Position numbers and translations under genes: made by a program
From: Deltaproteobacteria bacterium
GTDB taxonomy: Bacteria; Desulfobacterota; DSM-4660; Desulfatiglandales; HGW-15
DNA: 54,483 nt
NCBI GenBank assembly: GCA_016931115.1
Contig: JAFGFM010000095.1
Span: 1 to 54,483 of the forward strand
Direction of reading: 5' to 3'
Part shown: piece by piece, positions 25,896 to 34,369 of the stretch
Position numbering within the stretch: the first letter of the stretch is position 1
Layout of the letters: each line of letters begins with the position of its first letter
The notes under the pieces: model-generated
Seen by the model: only the letters and a program-made list of their open reading frames with translations
Told to the model about the DNA's origin: nothing
Database searches by the model: none

Positions 25896-28800
25896 TTATT
25901 TACTCCATTCATTTGAAAGTATCTCTGCCTGTTTCATAACCAGATCTATTGCCTCGGCAGCTTTATCCGGTGGGTATTTCCAGCGCTGTAAGGTACGTCG
26001 AACCAATATTTTTAACCGGGCGCGAACACTGTCGCGTACCTGCCAATCCACAGTTGTAGACCTGCGCAGCTTTTCCGTGATCTCAACAGCTATCCTTTTC
26101 AGGATTTCATTTCCCAGTTCCCTTACCGCACTTTCATTATTTGCAAGCGCATCATAAAAAGCCACCTCATCTGCTGTAAGGCCCAGATCGGCCTCACGTT
26201 CAATCTCTTTTTTAAAATCTTTAGCCATCTGAATCAGCTCTTCTATAACCTGGGCAGTTTCTATGGCGCGGTTGTTATATTTCCTGAGTGTTTCCAGAAG
26301 TCGTTCCAAAAATTTCATTTCACGTACAATATTTGTGCGTGTTTTCGATTTTATGTCATCTTTGAGTAGTTTTTCCAGCAACTCAACAGCAAGATTTTTT
26401 TGCGGCATCCTTCGCACATCTTCAAGAAATTCATCCGACAGCAAACCAACATTCGGCTTATCCAGACCGCACAGGGCAAAAATATCCGCAACTCCTTCCG
26501 CAATAACAGCATTGTCAATAATCTGTTTTAAGGCGGAGTTCTTTTCTTCCTGTGCAATTTTTCGATCAACAGTTGTAAATTTTTCCAGGGCAGCCTTTAT
26601 GGCAGAGTAAAAGGCAATTTCCTTTCTCAAATCTTTAGCCGCATCAAGTGTGCTGCAAAGGGCATATGCCTTATTAACAGTCAGCAGCAAATCAAAAAAG
26701 CGCTTTTTACCTTCTTCCAGGCCCAGCAGATAATTAGCAGCAGGCACCAGCAGTTTCTGTGCCTCAGTTTCCAGTGAAGATATTTCCAGGCCTTCGGATT
26801 GTGGTGTTTTGGCAAACATACCTCTTATTGCATCAATCTTTTCAAGCATGATGACAAAGGCCTCTTCAGCGCGAAGTGTGGGTTGTCCCTTGCCGTTTGA
26901 ATCAGTGTATTCTTTAAGGGCCTGTTTCAATTCATTTGCAATGCCTATGTAATCAACAACCAGGCCTCCGGGTTTGTTTTTAAACACACGGTTTACCCGA
27001 GCAATAGCCTGCATAAGGTTATGGCCGTGCATGGGTTTATCTATGTACATGGTATGACAGCATGGCACATCAAACCCGGTTAGCCACATGTCACGGACTA
27101 TTACTATCTGTAAAGGGTCATTAATATCTTTAAAACGCTTTTCCAGCCGCTTTTTCACCTGTCTGTTGTAGATGTGTGGCTGAAGCAGGGGTTTGTCAGA
27201 AGCAGAGCCTGTCATAATAACTTTTATGGAACCCTTTTCCGGGTCAGGATCGTGCCATTCAGGTCTTAAGGCTACAATCTCATTGTATAAATTCACGCAT
27301 ATATTCCGGCTCATTGCGACAATCATGGCCTTGCCGTCTATAATCCTGGTACGTTCTTCAAAATGCCTTATCAGGTCTTCGGCAACCTCCTTAAGCCTGG
27401 GGGCAGATCCTACCAGACTTTCAAGTCTGCTCCATTCACTTTTGGCCTTTTCCTTTGCATCAAGGTCTTCTTCATCTTCAATTATTTCATCAAACTGTTT
27501 TGAAAGTTCGTCTATTTCTTCATGGTTTATATCAAGTTTAGCAAGGCGCGACTCATAATAGATAGGAACAGTGGCCCCGTCATCTACCGCATCCTGAATA
27601 TCATATATAGACACATAACCGCCGAATACTGCGCGTGTATCCCTGTCTTCCAGCGAAACCGGAGTCCCTGTAAACCCAATAAATGAGGCAAAGGGGATTG
27701 CATCCCTCATATGCTTTGCATACCCGTATTTGTAGAGGCCTCCATCAACCAGCACCGCCTTTAAACCATACTGGCTGCGGTGGGCCTCATCAGATATTAC
27801 AACTATATTATGCCTAGCGTTTAATACGGGGTGTCTTGTTTCACTTTCAAGCAGGGCAAATTTTTGCACAGTCGTAAAGATAATGCCGCCAGATTCCCGC
27901 TCAGATAAATACTGCCGCAACTCATCCCGGCTTTCTGCCCGCACCGGTGTCTGCTTGATCAACTCCACAGCATTGCAGAATGTCTCATAAAGCTGGCCAT
28001 CCAAGTCATTCCTGTCTGTAACAACTACGATGGTCGGGTTATGCATTTCAGGCTGCTGAAGCAATTTCCCTGCATAGCAACACATTGAAATGCTTTTGCC
28101 TGACCCTTGAGTATGCCACACAACGCCTGCCTTTTTACTACCCGGAATAACCTCATTGCCATAGTTTGCACGAGGGTCTCCCGCACTGGAACCTCCCGGT
28201 ATCCTGGCAGCAATAACTGTTGCCTTTACAGCCTCCCTCACAGCATGAAACTGGTGGTATCCGGCAATCTTCTTGATTATCTGTTCGCCGTCAGACTCAA
28301 ACAGTATAAAATACCTGATGTAATCCAGAAAGAGTTCACGGTTAAAAAAACCCTTTACCAGGGTTTCAAGCTCCCAATCTAAGACAGGTTTATCGTCCTG
28401 GTCCCTGATTGTGCGCCACGGCATATACCGCTCTTCATTTGAAGTGAGTGACCCTACCCGTGCAGTAAAGCCGTCACTTACAATCAATGCCTCATTTGTG
28501 ATAAACAGGTCCGGTATTTCGGATTTATATGTCTGCAACTGATTGAATGCGTCCCAGATATTAACATTTTCATCATCAGGGCTCTTTAGCTCAATAACCG
28601 CAAACGGAATGCCATTAATAAAACAGACAACATCAGGCCGCCGCGGCATTTTCGTGCCAGTAACTGTAAATTGATTAATGGCATAAAAACTGTTTCTGCT
28701 GGTTTTACTCAAATCAATAAGAAAAGCACGATCCTTTTCTGTGTTATCATCTTTTTTATATTCCACAGGAACGCCATCAATCAAAAATCGGTGGAAAACA

Positions 28801-29051
28801 CGGTTGTTGGTGGCCAGATCAAGAGTTTCGGGTTTGGTAAGCCTGGATAATACCTGTTCAAAGCAGCTTTCAGGCAGGTGCGGGTTGATTTTATTAAACG
28901 CTTTTCGTAACTCATCAACAAGAATCACCTGGCTGTAATCAGTACGCATTGGGTTTGTGCCATCAGGAGCAATATCCGGTCCATATAAAGTATCCCAACC
29001 GATGTCACGGAACCATTCAAGACACTGTATTTCCAGTTCGTTTTCGTTCAC
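25896..29051 (-). CDS. hsdR: Type I restriction endonuclease subunit R (HsdR)
   Basis: This 1051-residue translocase-nuclease subunit cleaves unmodified DNA after ATP-driven translocation. The N-terminal PD-(D/E)xK nuclease is visible near residues 136-155 (RRPDVVCFINGIPFAVIELK). The SF2 helicase core follows, with Walker A VVWHTQGSGKSISM (about residue 313), the DEAH box VVISDEAHRSQYG (about 410), motif III IGFTGTP and motif VI QAIARVNRVFKNKPGG (about 680). A C-terminal helical region (about 800-1051) contacts the methylase. The start is GTG 29051, overlapping the stop of a 25-codon ORF as GTGA, with GAGGGTAGG as ribosome site. It is full length with no damage visible, so it is probably functional. 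Confidence 0.96.
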   Translation of the reverse strand: MNENELEIQCLEWFRDIGWDTLYGPDIAPDGTNPMRTDYSQVILVDELRKAFNKINPHLPESCFEQVLSRLTKPETLDLATNNRVFHRFLIDGVPVEYKKDDNTEKDRAFLIDLSKTSRNSFYAINQFTVTGTKMPRRPDVVCFINGIPFAVIELKSPDDENVNIWDAFNQLQTYKSEIPDLFITNEALIVSDGFTARVGSLTSNEERYMPWRTIRDQDDKPVLDWELETLVKGFFNRELFLDYIRYFILFESDGEQIIKKIAGYHQFHAVREAVKATVIAARIPGGSSAGDPRANYGNEVIPGSKKAGVVWHTQGSGKSISMCCYAGKLLQQPEMHNPTIVVVTDRNDLDGQLYETFCNAVELIKQTPVRAESRDELRQYLSERESGGIIFTTVQKFALLESETRHPVLNARHNIVVISDEAHRSQYGLKAVLVDGGLYKYGYAKHMRDAIPFASFIGFTGTPVSLEDRDTRAVFGGYVSIYDIQDAVDDGATVPIYYESRLAKLDINHEEIDELSKQFDEIIEDEEDLDAKEKAKSEWSRLESLVGSAPRLKEVAEDLIRHFEERTRIIDGKAMIVAMSRNICVNLYNEIVALRPEWHDPDPEKGSIKVIMTGSASDKPLLQPHIYNRQVKKRLEKRFKDINDPLQIVIVRDMWLTGFDVPCCHTMYIDKPMHGHNLMQAIARVNRVFKNKPGGLVVDYIGIANELKQALKEYTDSNGKGQPTLRAEEAFVIMLEKIDAIRGMFAKTPQSEGLEISSLETEAQKLLVPAANYLLGLEEGKKRFFDLLLTVNKAYALCSTLDAAKDLRKEIAFYSAIKAALEKFTTVDRKIAQEEKNSALKQIIDNAVIAEGVADIFALCGLDKPNVGLLSDEFLEDVRRMPQKNLAVELLEKLLKDDIKSKTRTNIVREMKFLERLLETLRKYNNRAIETAQVIEELIQMAKDFKKEIEREADLGLTADEVAFYDALANNESAVRELGNEILKRIAVEITEKLRRSTTVDWQVRDSVRARLKILVRRTLQRWKYPPDKAAEAIDLVMKQAEILSNEWSK

Positions 29052-29125
29052 AACCTACCCTCATCTTTAAGTGTTTCCAGTGTGTGTTCTATAATATGTT
29101 CATGTGCTTTTTCACGATAGCTCAT
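29048..29125 (-). CDS. 25-codon micro-ORF coupled to both hsdS and hsdR
   Basis: An ATG at 29125 overlaps the hsdS stop as ATGA, and the ORF's own TGA (29050-29048) overlaps the hsdR GTG as GTGA. The 25 codons exactly fill the hsdS-hsdR gap and encode a charged, helix-prone peptide with four histidines (MSYREKAHEHIIEHTLETLK at the start). Its last codons contain the hsdR ribosome site GAGGGTAGG. Such chained overlaps are normal for real coupled genes and are unlikely in neutral spacer. It may be a small subunit of the complex, or only a device to pass ribosomes from hsdS to hsdR. I do not recognise a family. Confidence 0.55.
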   Translation of the reverse strand: MSYREKAHEHIIEHTLETLKDEGRL

Positions 29126-30531
29126 TCAGCTACCTCCAGAAGAGTACTAACATCAATTTCTCCTGAGAGAAGTTTGGGGAGAAGAGTGTCCCTAATATTT
29201 TCTAATTTTAAATTTTCTTCATCAATTAGCCATCTTTTCTTCATTATTTTCTTTAAATATTTGTCTGTAAATACTTCTATAATAGATAAATTATTGGGGA
29301 CTACTAATTTGACTTTTGATAAAACATCAAACGTTATTTGTGGAAAAGTCCCTGATCTTGATTCTGCTATTACTTGTAAATAATTTATTACAGATTGTTG
29401 TGTTACAATGTAATAAAGATACTCGCTAGCAATATTAGCTGAACTTCTTAACACCATCAGTTTTGTAGATACTACATAGTTGTTTGCATCGAAATAAACA
29501 AATGCATAGCGTCTATTATGGGGTCTTATTTCGCTATACAGAATATCACCCTTTTTTATTGATTTTTTAGCTTGCCCAGGTAATTTTTCTATTGCAGTTT
29601 TTTTTGCATGTAAAAATTTTCCATTTTGAATATCACCTGTATTTAGGAAAATCACTTCAGTAACTGTTTTTAATGGGTATGTTTTAGACACAGTATCTAA
29701 ATAGTCTCCAACATTTTTAATCTCCCACCCATGTGGAATTTGCCCCAACTCACTATTCTGCATGACAGATGGAAACAAGGCCGCGCTCTTTTCCAGTTCG
29801 GAATATGCTTCCGGGTTTTCGTCCTTTAAAGCATCTAACGCCATTTCATCTTTCCCGGAAATAACTGACATTGCTGAGCGCTCTGCTTCTTCTTTTGTCC
29901 CGCCGGATTCGAGCACTGCAATTTTAGCCTTGACTGGATCAAAATCCACAAACCAACTTTTAAATATTGCCTGGGCTATTTGTTCGAGAGTTTGGTTGAT
30001 CTGGGTGTTGAGTTCGATTTTGTCATCAATCTTTCCTAGGATGTTTGCTATCTTATCTTGTTTACTCTTAGCACAGTTTGGGACTAATACTTGTGCTAAA
30101 TCTGATCCTCTTATACCAGCTGCACCGGCTCCTTGCTCAATTATTGCATCAATTGTTAACTTACCTTTTCTACTCGCAAAATAGTAATAGAAAAAAAGTG
30201 GGTTAGAAATATCCTTTCTTAATCGACATCTTATTAGATGTGATTCAAAGCAAACAACTTCATTATCGTCGATAAAAATAGAACATTTACCAGCTCCTTC
30301 CCTTACCAATGATTGTCTTGCAAATAAAAGGTCTCCTTTCTCAACTAAATAATTTTCTCGTTCTTTCTCATTTAGCGGAACTCGGTCCATCTGAATATTG
30401 TTAATTCTAGGAAATGCAAATAGTTCCCCCATATTAATCATTTTAAAACCTTTACCTCGAACTTTTTTGGGTTTAGTTAAACCATTACGTAAAGGTATAT
30501 CGAAGAATTGTTCAAAGGATTTATATTCCAT
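29122..30531 (-). CDS. hsdS: Type I restriction specificity subunit S (HsdS)
   Basis: From ATG 30531 this 469-residue subunit holds the two target recognition domains that decide the methylated and restricted DNA sequence. TRD1 (about residues 1-165) ends in the conserved coiled-coil spacer, QDKIANILGKIDDKIELNTQ then INQTLEQIAQAIFKSWFVDF. TRD2 (about 240-420) ends in the second, shorter repeat ending LEVAE. The recurring WFVDFDPVKAK motif is typical. A frame extension upstream to 30546 adds five unlikely residues. Two different TRDs imply a bipartite asymmetric target, which cannot be read from the protein. It is coupled through a micro-ORF to hsdR. Confidence 0.94.
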   Translation of the reverse strand: MEYKSFEQFFDIPLRNGLTKPKKVRGKGFKMINMGELFAFPRINNIQMDRVPLNEKERENYLVEKGDLLFARQSLVREGAGKCSIFIDDNEVVCFESHLIRCRLRKDISNPLFFYYYFASRKGKLTIDAIIEQGAGAAGIRGSDLAQVLVPNCAKSKQDKIANILGKIDDKIELNTQINQTLEQIAQAIFKSWFVDFDPVKAKIAVLESGGTKEEAERSAMSVISGKDEMALDALKDENPEAYSELEKSAALFPSVMQNSELGQIPHGWEIKNVGDYLDTVSKTYPLKTVTEVIFLNTGDIQNGKFLHAKKTAIEKLPGQAKKSIKKGDILYSEIRPHNRRYAFVYFDANNYVVSTKLMVLRSSANIASEYLYYIVTQQSVINYLQVIAESRSGTFPQITFDVLSKVKLVVPNNLSIIEVFTDKYLKKIMKKRWLIDEENLKLENIRDTLLPKLLSGEIDVSTLLEVAE

Positions 30532-30794
30532 AACCAAATACCACAAGATACTTCATTATTTTCATCCCAGGGTTGTCTGTACAATCATACATTTATTCAA
30601 TTTCACATTCCCATAAATTCACAATCAAGGTCTTTTTTTGTTATTACTTTCCTCATAAAGAGCAATACTCTTTTTCAGTCTTTGTTATAGTTTGCTCTAT
30701 GTCATCGTCTAAAGCATTCAACGACTCCAATGCCCCTGTCTCCCCCAATTATACTTTGACTTATCAACCTTTTTCTTCCTTTGGCGCATTTTTA
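30532..30794 (-). other. Degenerate stretch between the DUF1016 remnant and hsdS
   Basis: On the minus strand this region holds only short frames: a run of about 30 codons ending EKEYCSL, a 17-codon ORF starting at an overlapping ATGA, and a 23-codon ORF that runs into the hsdS start. None has a recognisable domain. It looks like decayed coding sequence, perhaps from a small gene once lying between hsdM and hsdS. Confidence 0.35.
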
Positions 30795-31281
30795 CTATTC
30801 ACAACTTTTCGCTTTTATTACTGTAACTTTCCTCCCTCGCCCCTTTTCAGTCCTAACAGGCAGTTCCCTTTTTCGTTTCATAAGGACAGCCTGAGTTCGT
30901 TCAATCTCAGATGCCAATTCCTTCTCGTCTGGCAGACTCGAATTTTTCAGACATCGTCTGAAAAATTCGATCGGAAGGCCAAAGCAGATAAAATTTTTTC
31001 ATTTGACTCAGATTAACAGCTCCAAAGCCGCGTCCAAATTTTGCTGTCAGGTCTGTTGAAAGTCGTTTTAAAAGCGCCTTGCCGTAATCTGCTCTGGCGC
31101 TTCCGGCCTGTTCAGATACGACGATTCGTCTCCCTATAAGCCAATAAGCAGCGGTCATGACACAATTCACCGAACGGGCTGCAGACCTTCTGGCTTCATC
31201 AATAACATGGGATATGTCCCCATATATCAATTCATATTGGGCATCCCGGCTTTTATCGTGCATTTCGAACTTATCTGTCAT
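30795..31281 (-). pseudogene. DUF1016 (YhcG-like PD-(D/E)xK nuclease) gene with internal deletion
   Basis: From ATG 31281 the frame gives the N-terminal winged-helix domain of the DUF1016/YhcG family: VNCVMTAAYWLIGRRIV, then ADYGKALLKRLSTDLTAKFG and NLSQMKKFYLLWP. Coding in that frame ends at a stop at 30907. A second frame entering near 30935 gives LPDEKELASEIERTQAVL, the expected C-terminal end of the same family, and runs to TAG 30797-30795. The whole catalytic middle (about 150-200 residues with the PD-ExK motif) is missing, and the two ends meet at a perfect 14-bp inverted repeat (30938-30970). The gene is therefore broken. DUF1016 genes often sit inside type I RM operons, as here. Confidence 0.75.
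30938..30970. repeat. Perfect inverted repeat at the DUF1016 deletion junction
   Basis: TCGAATTTTTCAGA (30938-30951) and TCTGAAAAATTCGA (30957-30970) form a perfect 14-bp stem with a 5-base loop. It sits where the N- and C-terminal coding remnants of the DUF1016 gene join, so the deletion may have occurred through palindrome slippage or excision. Confidence 0.75.
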
Positions 31282-31295
31282 TTGTTTATCTCTCA

Positions 31296-31324
31296 AAATT
31301 AGCTACCCCTCGGGTAGCTAATTT
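31296..31324. repeat. Perfect hairpin between hsdM and the DUF1016 remnant
   Basis: AAATTAGCTACCC (31296-31308), loop CTC, GGGTAGCTAATTT (31312-31324): a perfect 13-bp stem. Read on the minus strand, the 3' arm ends AATTT followed by TGAGAG, so the U-run is poor. It may act as a partial terminator or mRNA-stability hairpin setting hsdM levels above the downstream genes. Confidence 0.7.
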
Positions 31325-31396
31325 AATTCATCCTGACTATTTGTTTTATCTCCCCGCTTCCATGCCTGTTTGTATTCTATATTCTGATTCTCAAGC

Positions 31397-33223
31397 TCAG
31401 ATTTCATACCCCAACCCCGCAAGGTTTTTCTTTATTTCTATCTCAAGCCTGCCAGACTCCTCAAACTGCCCTTTCAACTTACCTGTTAACCGCTGCATCT
31501 TTTCTGAAAAGGGTTCACTGTCTTCTTCCTGTTCTGCTGCGCCCACATACCTGCCTGGTGTAAGCACAAAATCATGCTTTTCTATTTCATCAATGGTTGC
31601 CGAATAACAGAACCCTTTTATATCCTCATAATTGTTATTCTGCTGCCAGGCATGAAAGGCGTTTTTGATTTTTGCAATATCGTCATCAGTAAAATCACGA
31701 AGCACCCTGTCTTTCATGTAACCCATATTACGGGCATCTATAAAAAGGAATTTCCCCCTGCGATCAACCTTTTCTTTGTCCAGAGATAGCCCGTTCTGTT
31801 TGTCTTTGGTTAAAAACCAGATACAGGCAGGGATCTGGGTATTTGTAAAGAGCTGGCCGGGTAATGCCACCATGCACTCCACAACATCAGCCTTTACAAG
31901 ATTCTTTCTTATCTCACCCTCATTGTTTGTATTGGAACTCATGGAGCCGTTTGCAAGCAAAAGTGCCATGGAGCCTGTATCATTAAGATGATAAAGCATG
32001 TGCTGTATCCACGCAAAATTGGCGTTTCCCTGGGGAGGAGTGCCGTATTTCCATCTTACATCATTTTCAAGTTTGGCGTGCCACCAGTCTTTAATATTGA
32101 ATGGAGGATTTGCCATTACGTAATCGGCCCGCAGATCAGGATGCTGATCGTCCAGAAAGCTATCGGCATTTTTCTTTCCGAAATTAAAATCAATCCCCCT
32201 GATAGCCATGTTCATTGCAGCCAGTTTCCAGGTTGTGGGGTTGCTCTCCTGGCCATACACGGAGATATGTTTTTTCTGTTCGGATGCATTGTAGTGCTTT
32301 TCACCTTCATGAGCTCCGATGAACTTATCATTGGAAACAAAGAACCCTCCTGCCCCCATTGCAGGGTCATAGACCCGGCCTTTATATGGCTGCAACATCT
32401 CAATAATGAGGGCAACAATACTCTTTGGCGTGTAATACTGTCCGCCCTGCTTTCCTTCTGCAAGGGCAAACTGCCCGAGAAAGTATTCATAGACATGGCC
32501 AAGTATATCCTTGCTGTGCAGGTTAAGCTTTTTACCATTGTATTCAGGGTTGCTGAAGCTGGTGTCAGAAAACTTATTTATGAGTTCAGTCAGATTTAGG
32601 TTTTCCACCTCATAGCGGCTGATTCGTGGCAAAATACCCTTTAATTTGGGGTTTGCAGGTTTGTCATCTATTTTATATGTCTCAATGGATTCCAGGGCAT
32701 TGTCTATGAGCCAGGATATTGAAGTGAGTTTTCGCGATGTAATAGGGTCTTTCTTCTCGGTATCGGTTTCTTTTTTTTCATATTCCTTTCTTATTTTTTC
32801 TGCTTCTTCATGTGTTATCTCATTTCCTTTATGCTCAAGCCATAACTCTGTACCTATGGGTAAAGCCGAAGTATCTTTAATATAATTCCAGCGCGCTCTT
32901 TTAGGTACCCAGAACACATTCTTTTCCTGATAATATTCATGTAATTCCAGTTCTTCATTGATGGCATTTTGATACTCTTCATCGCTTTCGTAGTCTTCAC
33001 GTGGCATGTAGTAAATATTATCTTCACTGCTACCCTCTTTAAAAAGCCGGCGGAGCTCATTCTGCCTCTCTTCAAAGGCATCTGATACATACTTCAAAAA
33101 GATGATGCCCAAAACCACGTGTTTGTAATTGGCCGCATCAAGGTTGTTCCTGAGCCTGTCTGCCGCCTTCCAGAGTTTGTCGTCAAGTTCTTTAAGGAAT
33201 TGCTGTTCTGCGTTTTTTGACAT
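31397..33223 (-). CDS. hsdM: Type I restriction-modification methyltransferase subunit M (HsdM)
   Basis: This 608-residue N6-adenine methyltransferase has an N-terminal helical HsdM_N domain (about residues 10-210, starting ELDDKLWKAADRLRNNLDAA), the switch segment GQYYTPKSIVALIIEML, SAM motif I VYDPAMGAGGFFVS (Ala replaces the more usual Thr), and catalytic motif IV YVMANPPFNIKDWW. The C-terminal tail (FVLTPGRYVGAAE) pairs with HsdS. It is the first gene of the operon, upstream of the DUF1016 remnant, hsdS, micro-ORF, hsdR and the SEC-C gene, all on one strand. All motifs are intact, so host DNA should be methylated at adenines. Confidence 0.96.
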   Translation of the reverse strand: MSKNAEQQFLKELDDKLWKAADRLRNNLDAANYKHVVLGIIFLKYVSDAFEERQNELRRLFKEGSSEDNIYYMPREDYESDEEYQNAINEELELHEYYQEKNVFWVPKRARWNYIKDTSALPIGTELWLEHKGNEITHEEAEKIRKEYEKKETDTEKKDPITSRKLTSISWLIDNALESIETYKIDDKPANPKLKGILPRISRYEVENLNLTELINKFSDTSFSNPEYNGKKLNLHSKDILGHVYEYFLGQFALAEGKQGGQYYTPKSIVALIIEMLQPYKGRVYDPAMGAGGFFVSNDKFIGAHEGEKHYNASEQKKHISVYGQESNPTTWKLAAMNMAIRGIDFNFGKKNADSFLDDQHPDLRADYVMANPPFNIKDWWHAKLENDVRWKYGTPPQGNANFAWIQHMLYHLNDTGSMALLLANGSMSSNTNNEGEIRKNLVKADVVECMVALPGQLFTNTQIPACIWFLTKDKQNGLSLDKEKVDRRGKFLFIDARNMGYMKDRVLRDFTDDDIAKIKNAFHAWQQNNNYEDIKGFCYSATIDEIEKHDFVLTPGRYVGAAEQEEDSEPFSEKMQRLTGKLKGQFEESGRLEIEIKKNLAGLGYEI

Positions 33224-33925
33224 GTGTCTATATCCTATTATTTGAAAAGAAGTCTTGTTTCTTTATACTCTTACTATTCAGGATTTATAGTATTTTATAT
33301 AACACCTTTTATAAATTTGGTTTTATTTCAAACCCATTCAGCGAAAATGCCAGCAGTGGCAAAATCGCTAAATATCATAATAAAAAGTCAATATCATGGC
33401 TTTTTGTGTTTTATTAGGTCAGGCTTTTTGATTTGTATTAGCAGGAAAATTAACAATGATCAATGGACAATTATCAGTTATCAATTATAAAAACAGGCTG
33501 CCGTCGTCGCTTAGGCTATGCCGGGCCAGGGAAGCATTTTAGGATAAAGGCTGCCAGGAAAAGCAGGAAAGCTGGAAGCTCAAGGCTCAAAGGTAAAAGG
33601 AAAGCTGAAAGCGCAAAGTAAAAAGGGCGGGCTCATTCATGTTCAACTCCAGTAACCACTTTTCACCCTCCCCCAGTCCCTCCCACCCGGCCTATGCTAA
33701 AGCTATGGTCTGGCAAGAAAGTGGAGGGGAGTTATAAAGCATGGCAACCTGGCAGGTCGTGTTTTAACCCGGCATCTTTTAATTAATGGCTATACATATT
33801 TTTTAGATTATATAAGCCATTATATAAAATAACGATTGGAATATTGCTGGGCTGCTTTGCTTAACCCATCCTGCTTTTTAATTTGAATATATGAATCACG
33901 ATGGAATATATATCCTTTGATCAGA
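33224..33925. other. 700-bp intergenic region with two degenerate heptamer tracts and a long inverted repeat
   Basis: No gene is visible. It holds (a) a heptamer-like tract of ATCAAT/TTATCAG words at about 33452-33490; (b) a second tract of AAGCTC/AAGGCTC words at about 33566-33625, of the same type as the larger array at 49524; and (c) an interrupted inverted repeat in which AACTCC..CCACTTT (33645-33662) pairs with AAAGTGG..GGAGTT (33718-33733). It separates the hsdM start from a two-component system and likely contains the hsdM promoter. Confidence 0.55.
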
Positions 33926-34327
33926 TCAGGCCTTTGTATCTGCATTCTTTCTTTTTACTTCAACCGCTTCCTTTATCTTTTGTGCAGCAAGCTCAGGGTC
34001 AACAGGTTTGGGCATCCACCCCTGTATACCCAGACTCTCAAGTGTTGCCACAAGGGCCGGTTGATTATCAATGGCGCTCATTATAATCACAGGGGTATCC
34101 TTGTCTGTTTCTCTTAAATTACTCAGAAAAGCCTGACCATGCATCTTTGGCATGATAAGATCAAGTAGTATGAAATCGGGAGTGCAATATTTTAATATAT
34201 CTGTAGCATGTTTACCATTATCAGCACATATTACCTCAAAGCCTTTTCTTTTTAACAGACTGGCAAGTATCCCCCTAGATGTAACCTCATCTTCAATAAT
34301 AAGAACCCAAATCTTTTCCTTTGTCAT
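33926..34327 (-). CDS. Single-domain response regulator (REC only)
   Basis: From the ATG at 34327, with GGAG 7 bases upstream, this is a 133-residue receiver. It has the acidic pocket IEDE (residues 11-14), phosphoacceptor Asp56 in FILLDLIMPKMHG, and the lysine in WMPKPVDPE. The C-terminus is a short basic helix (EAVEVKRKN) without an output domain. It lies 42 bases downstream of the giant hybrid kinase on the same strand, so it is the likely terminal phosphate acceptor of that relay via the kinase HPt domain. An ATG 6 codons upstream has no better ribosome site. Confidence 0.92.
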   Translation of the reverse strand: MTKEKIWVLIIEDEVTSRGILASLLKRKGFEVICADNGKHATDILKYCTPDFILLDLIMPKMHGQAFLSNLRETDKDTPVIIMSAIDNQPALVATLESLGIQGWMPKPVDPELAAQKIKEAVEVKRKNADTKA

Positions 34328-34369
34328 TATATACTCCGCTATCAATTATCCTGTTTTTTTTATTTAATG

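Noticed and set aside
31397-32599. Long plus-strand frames opposite hsdM
   Set aside because: They mirror conserved HsdM motifs on the other strand and have no independent coding evidence.
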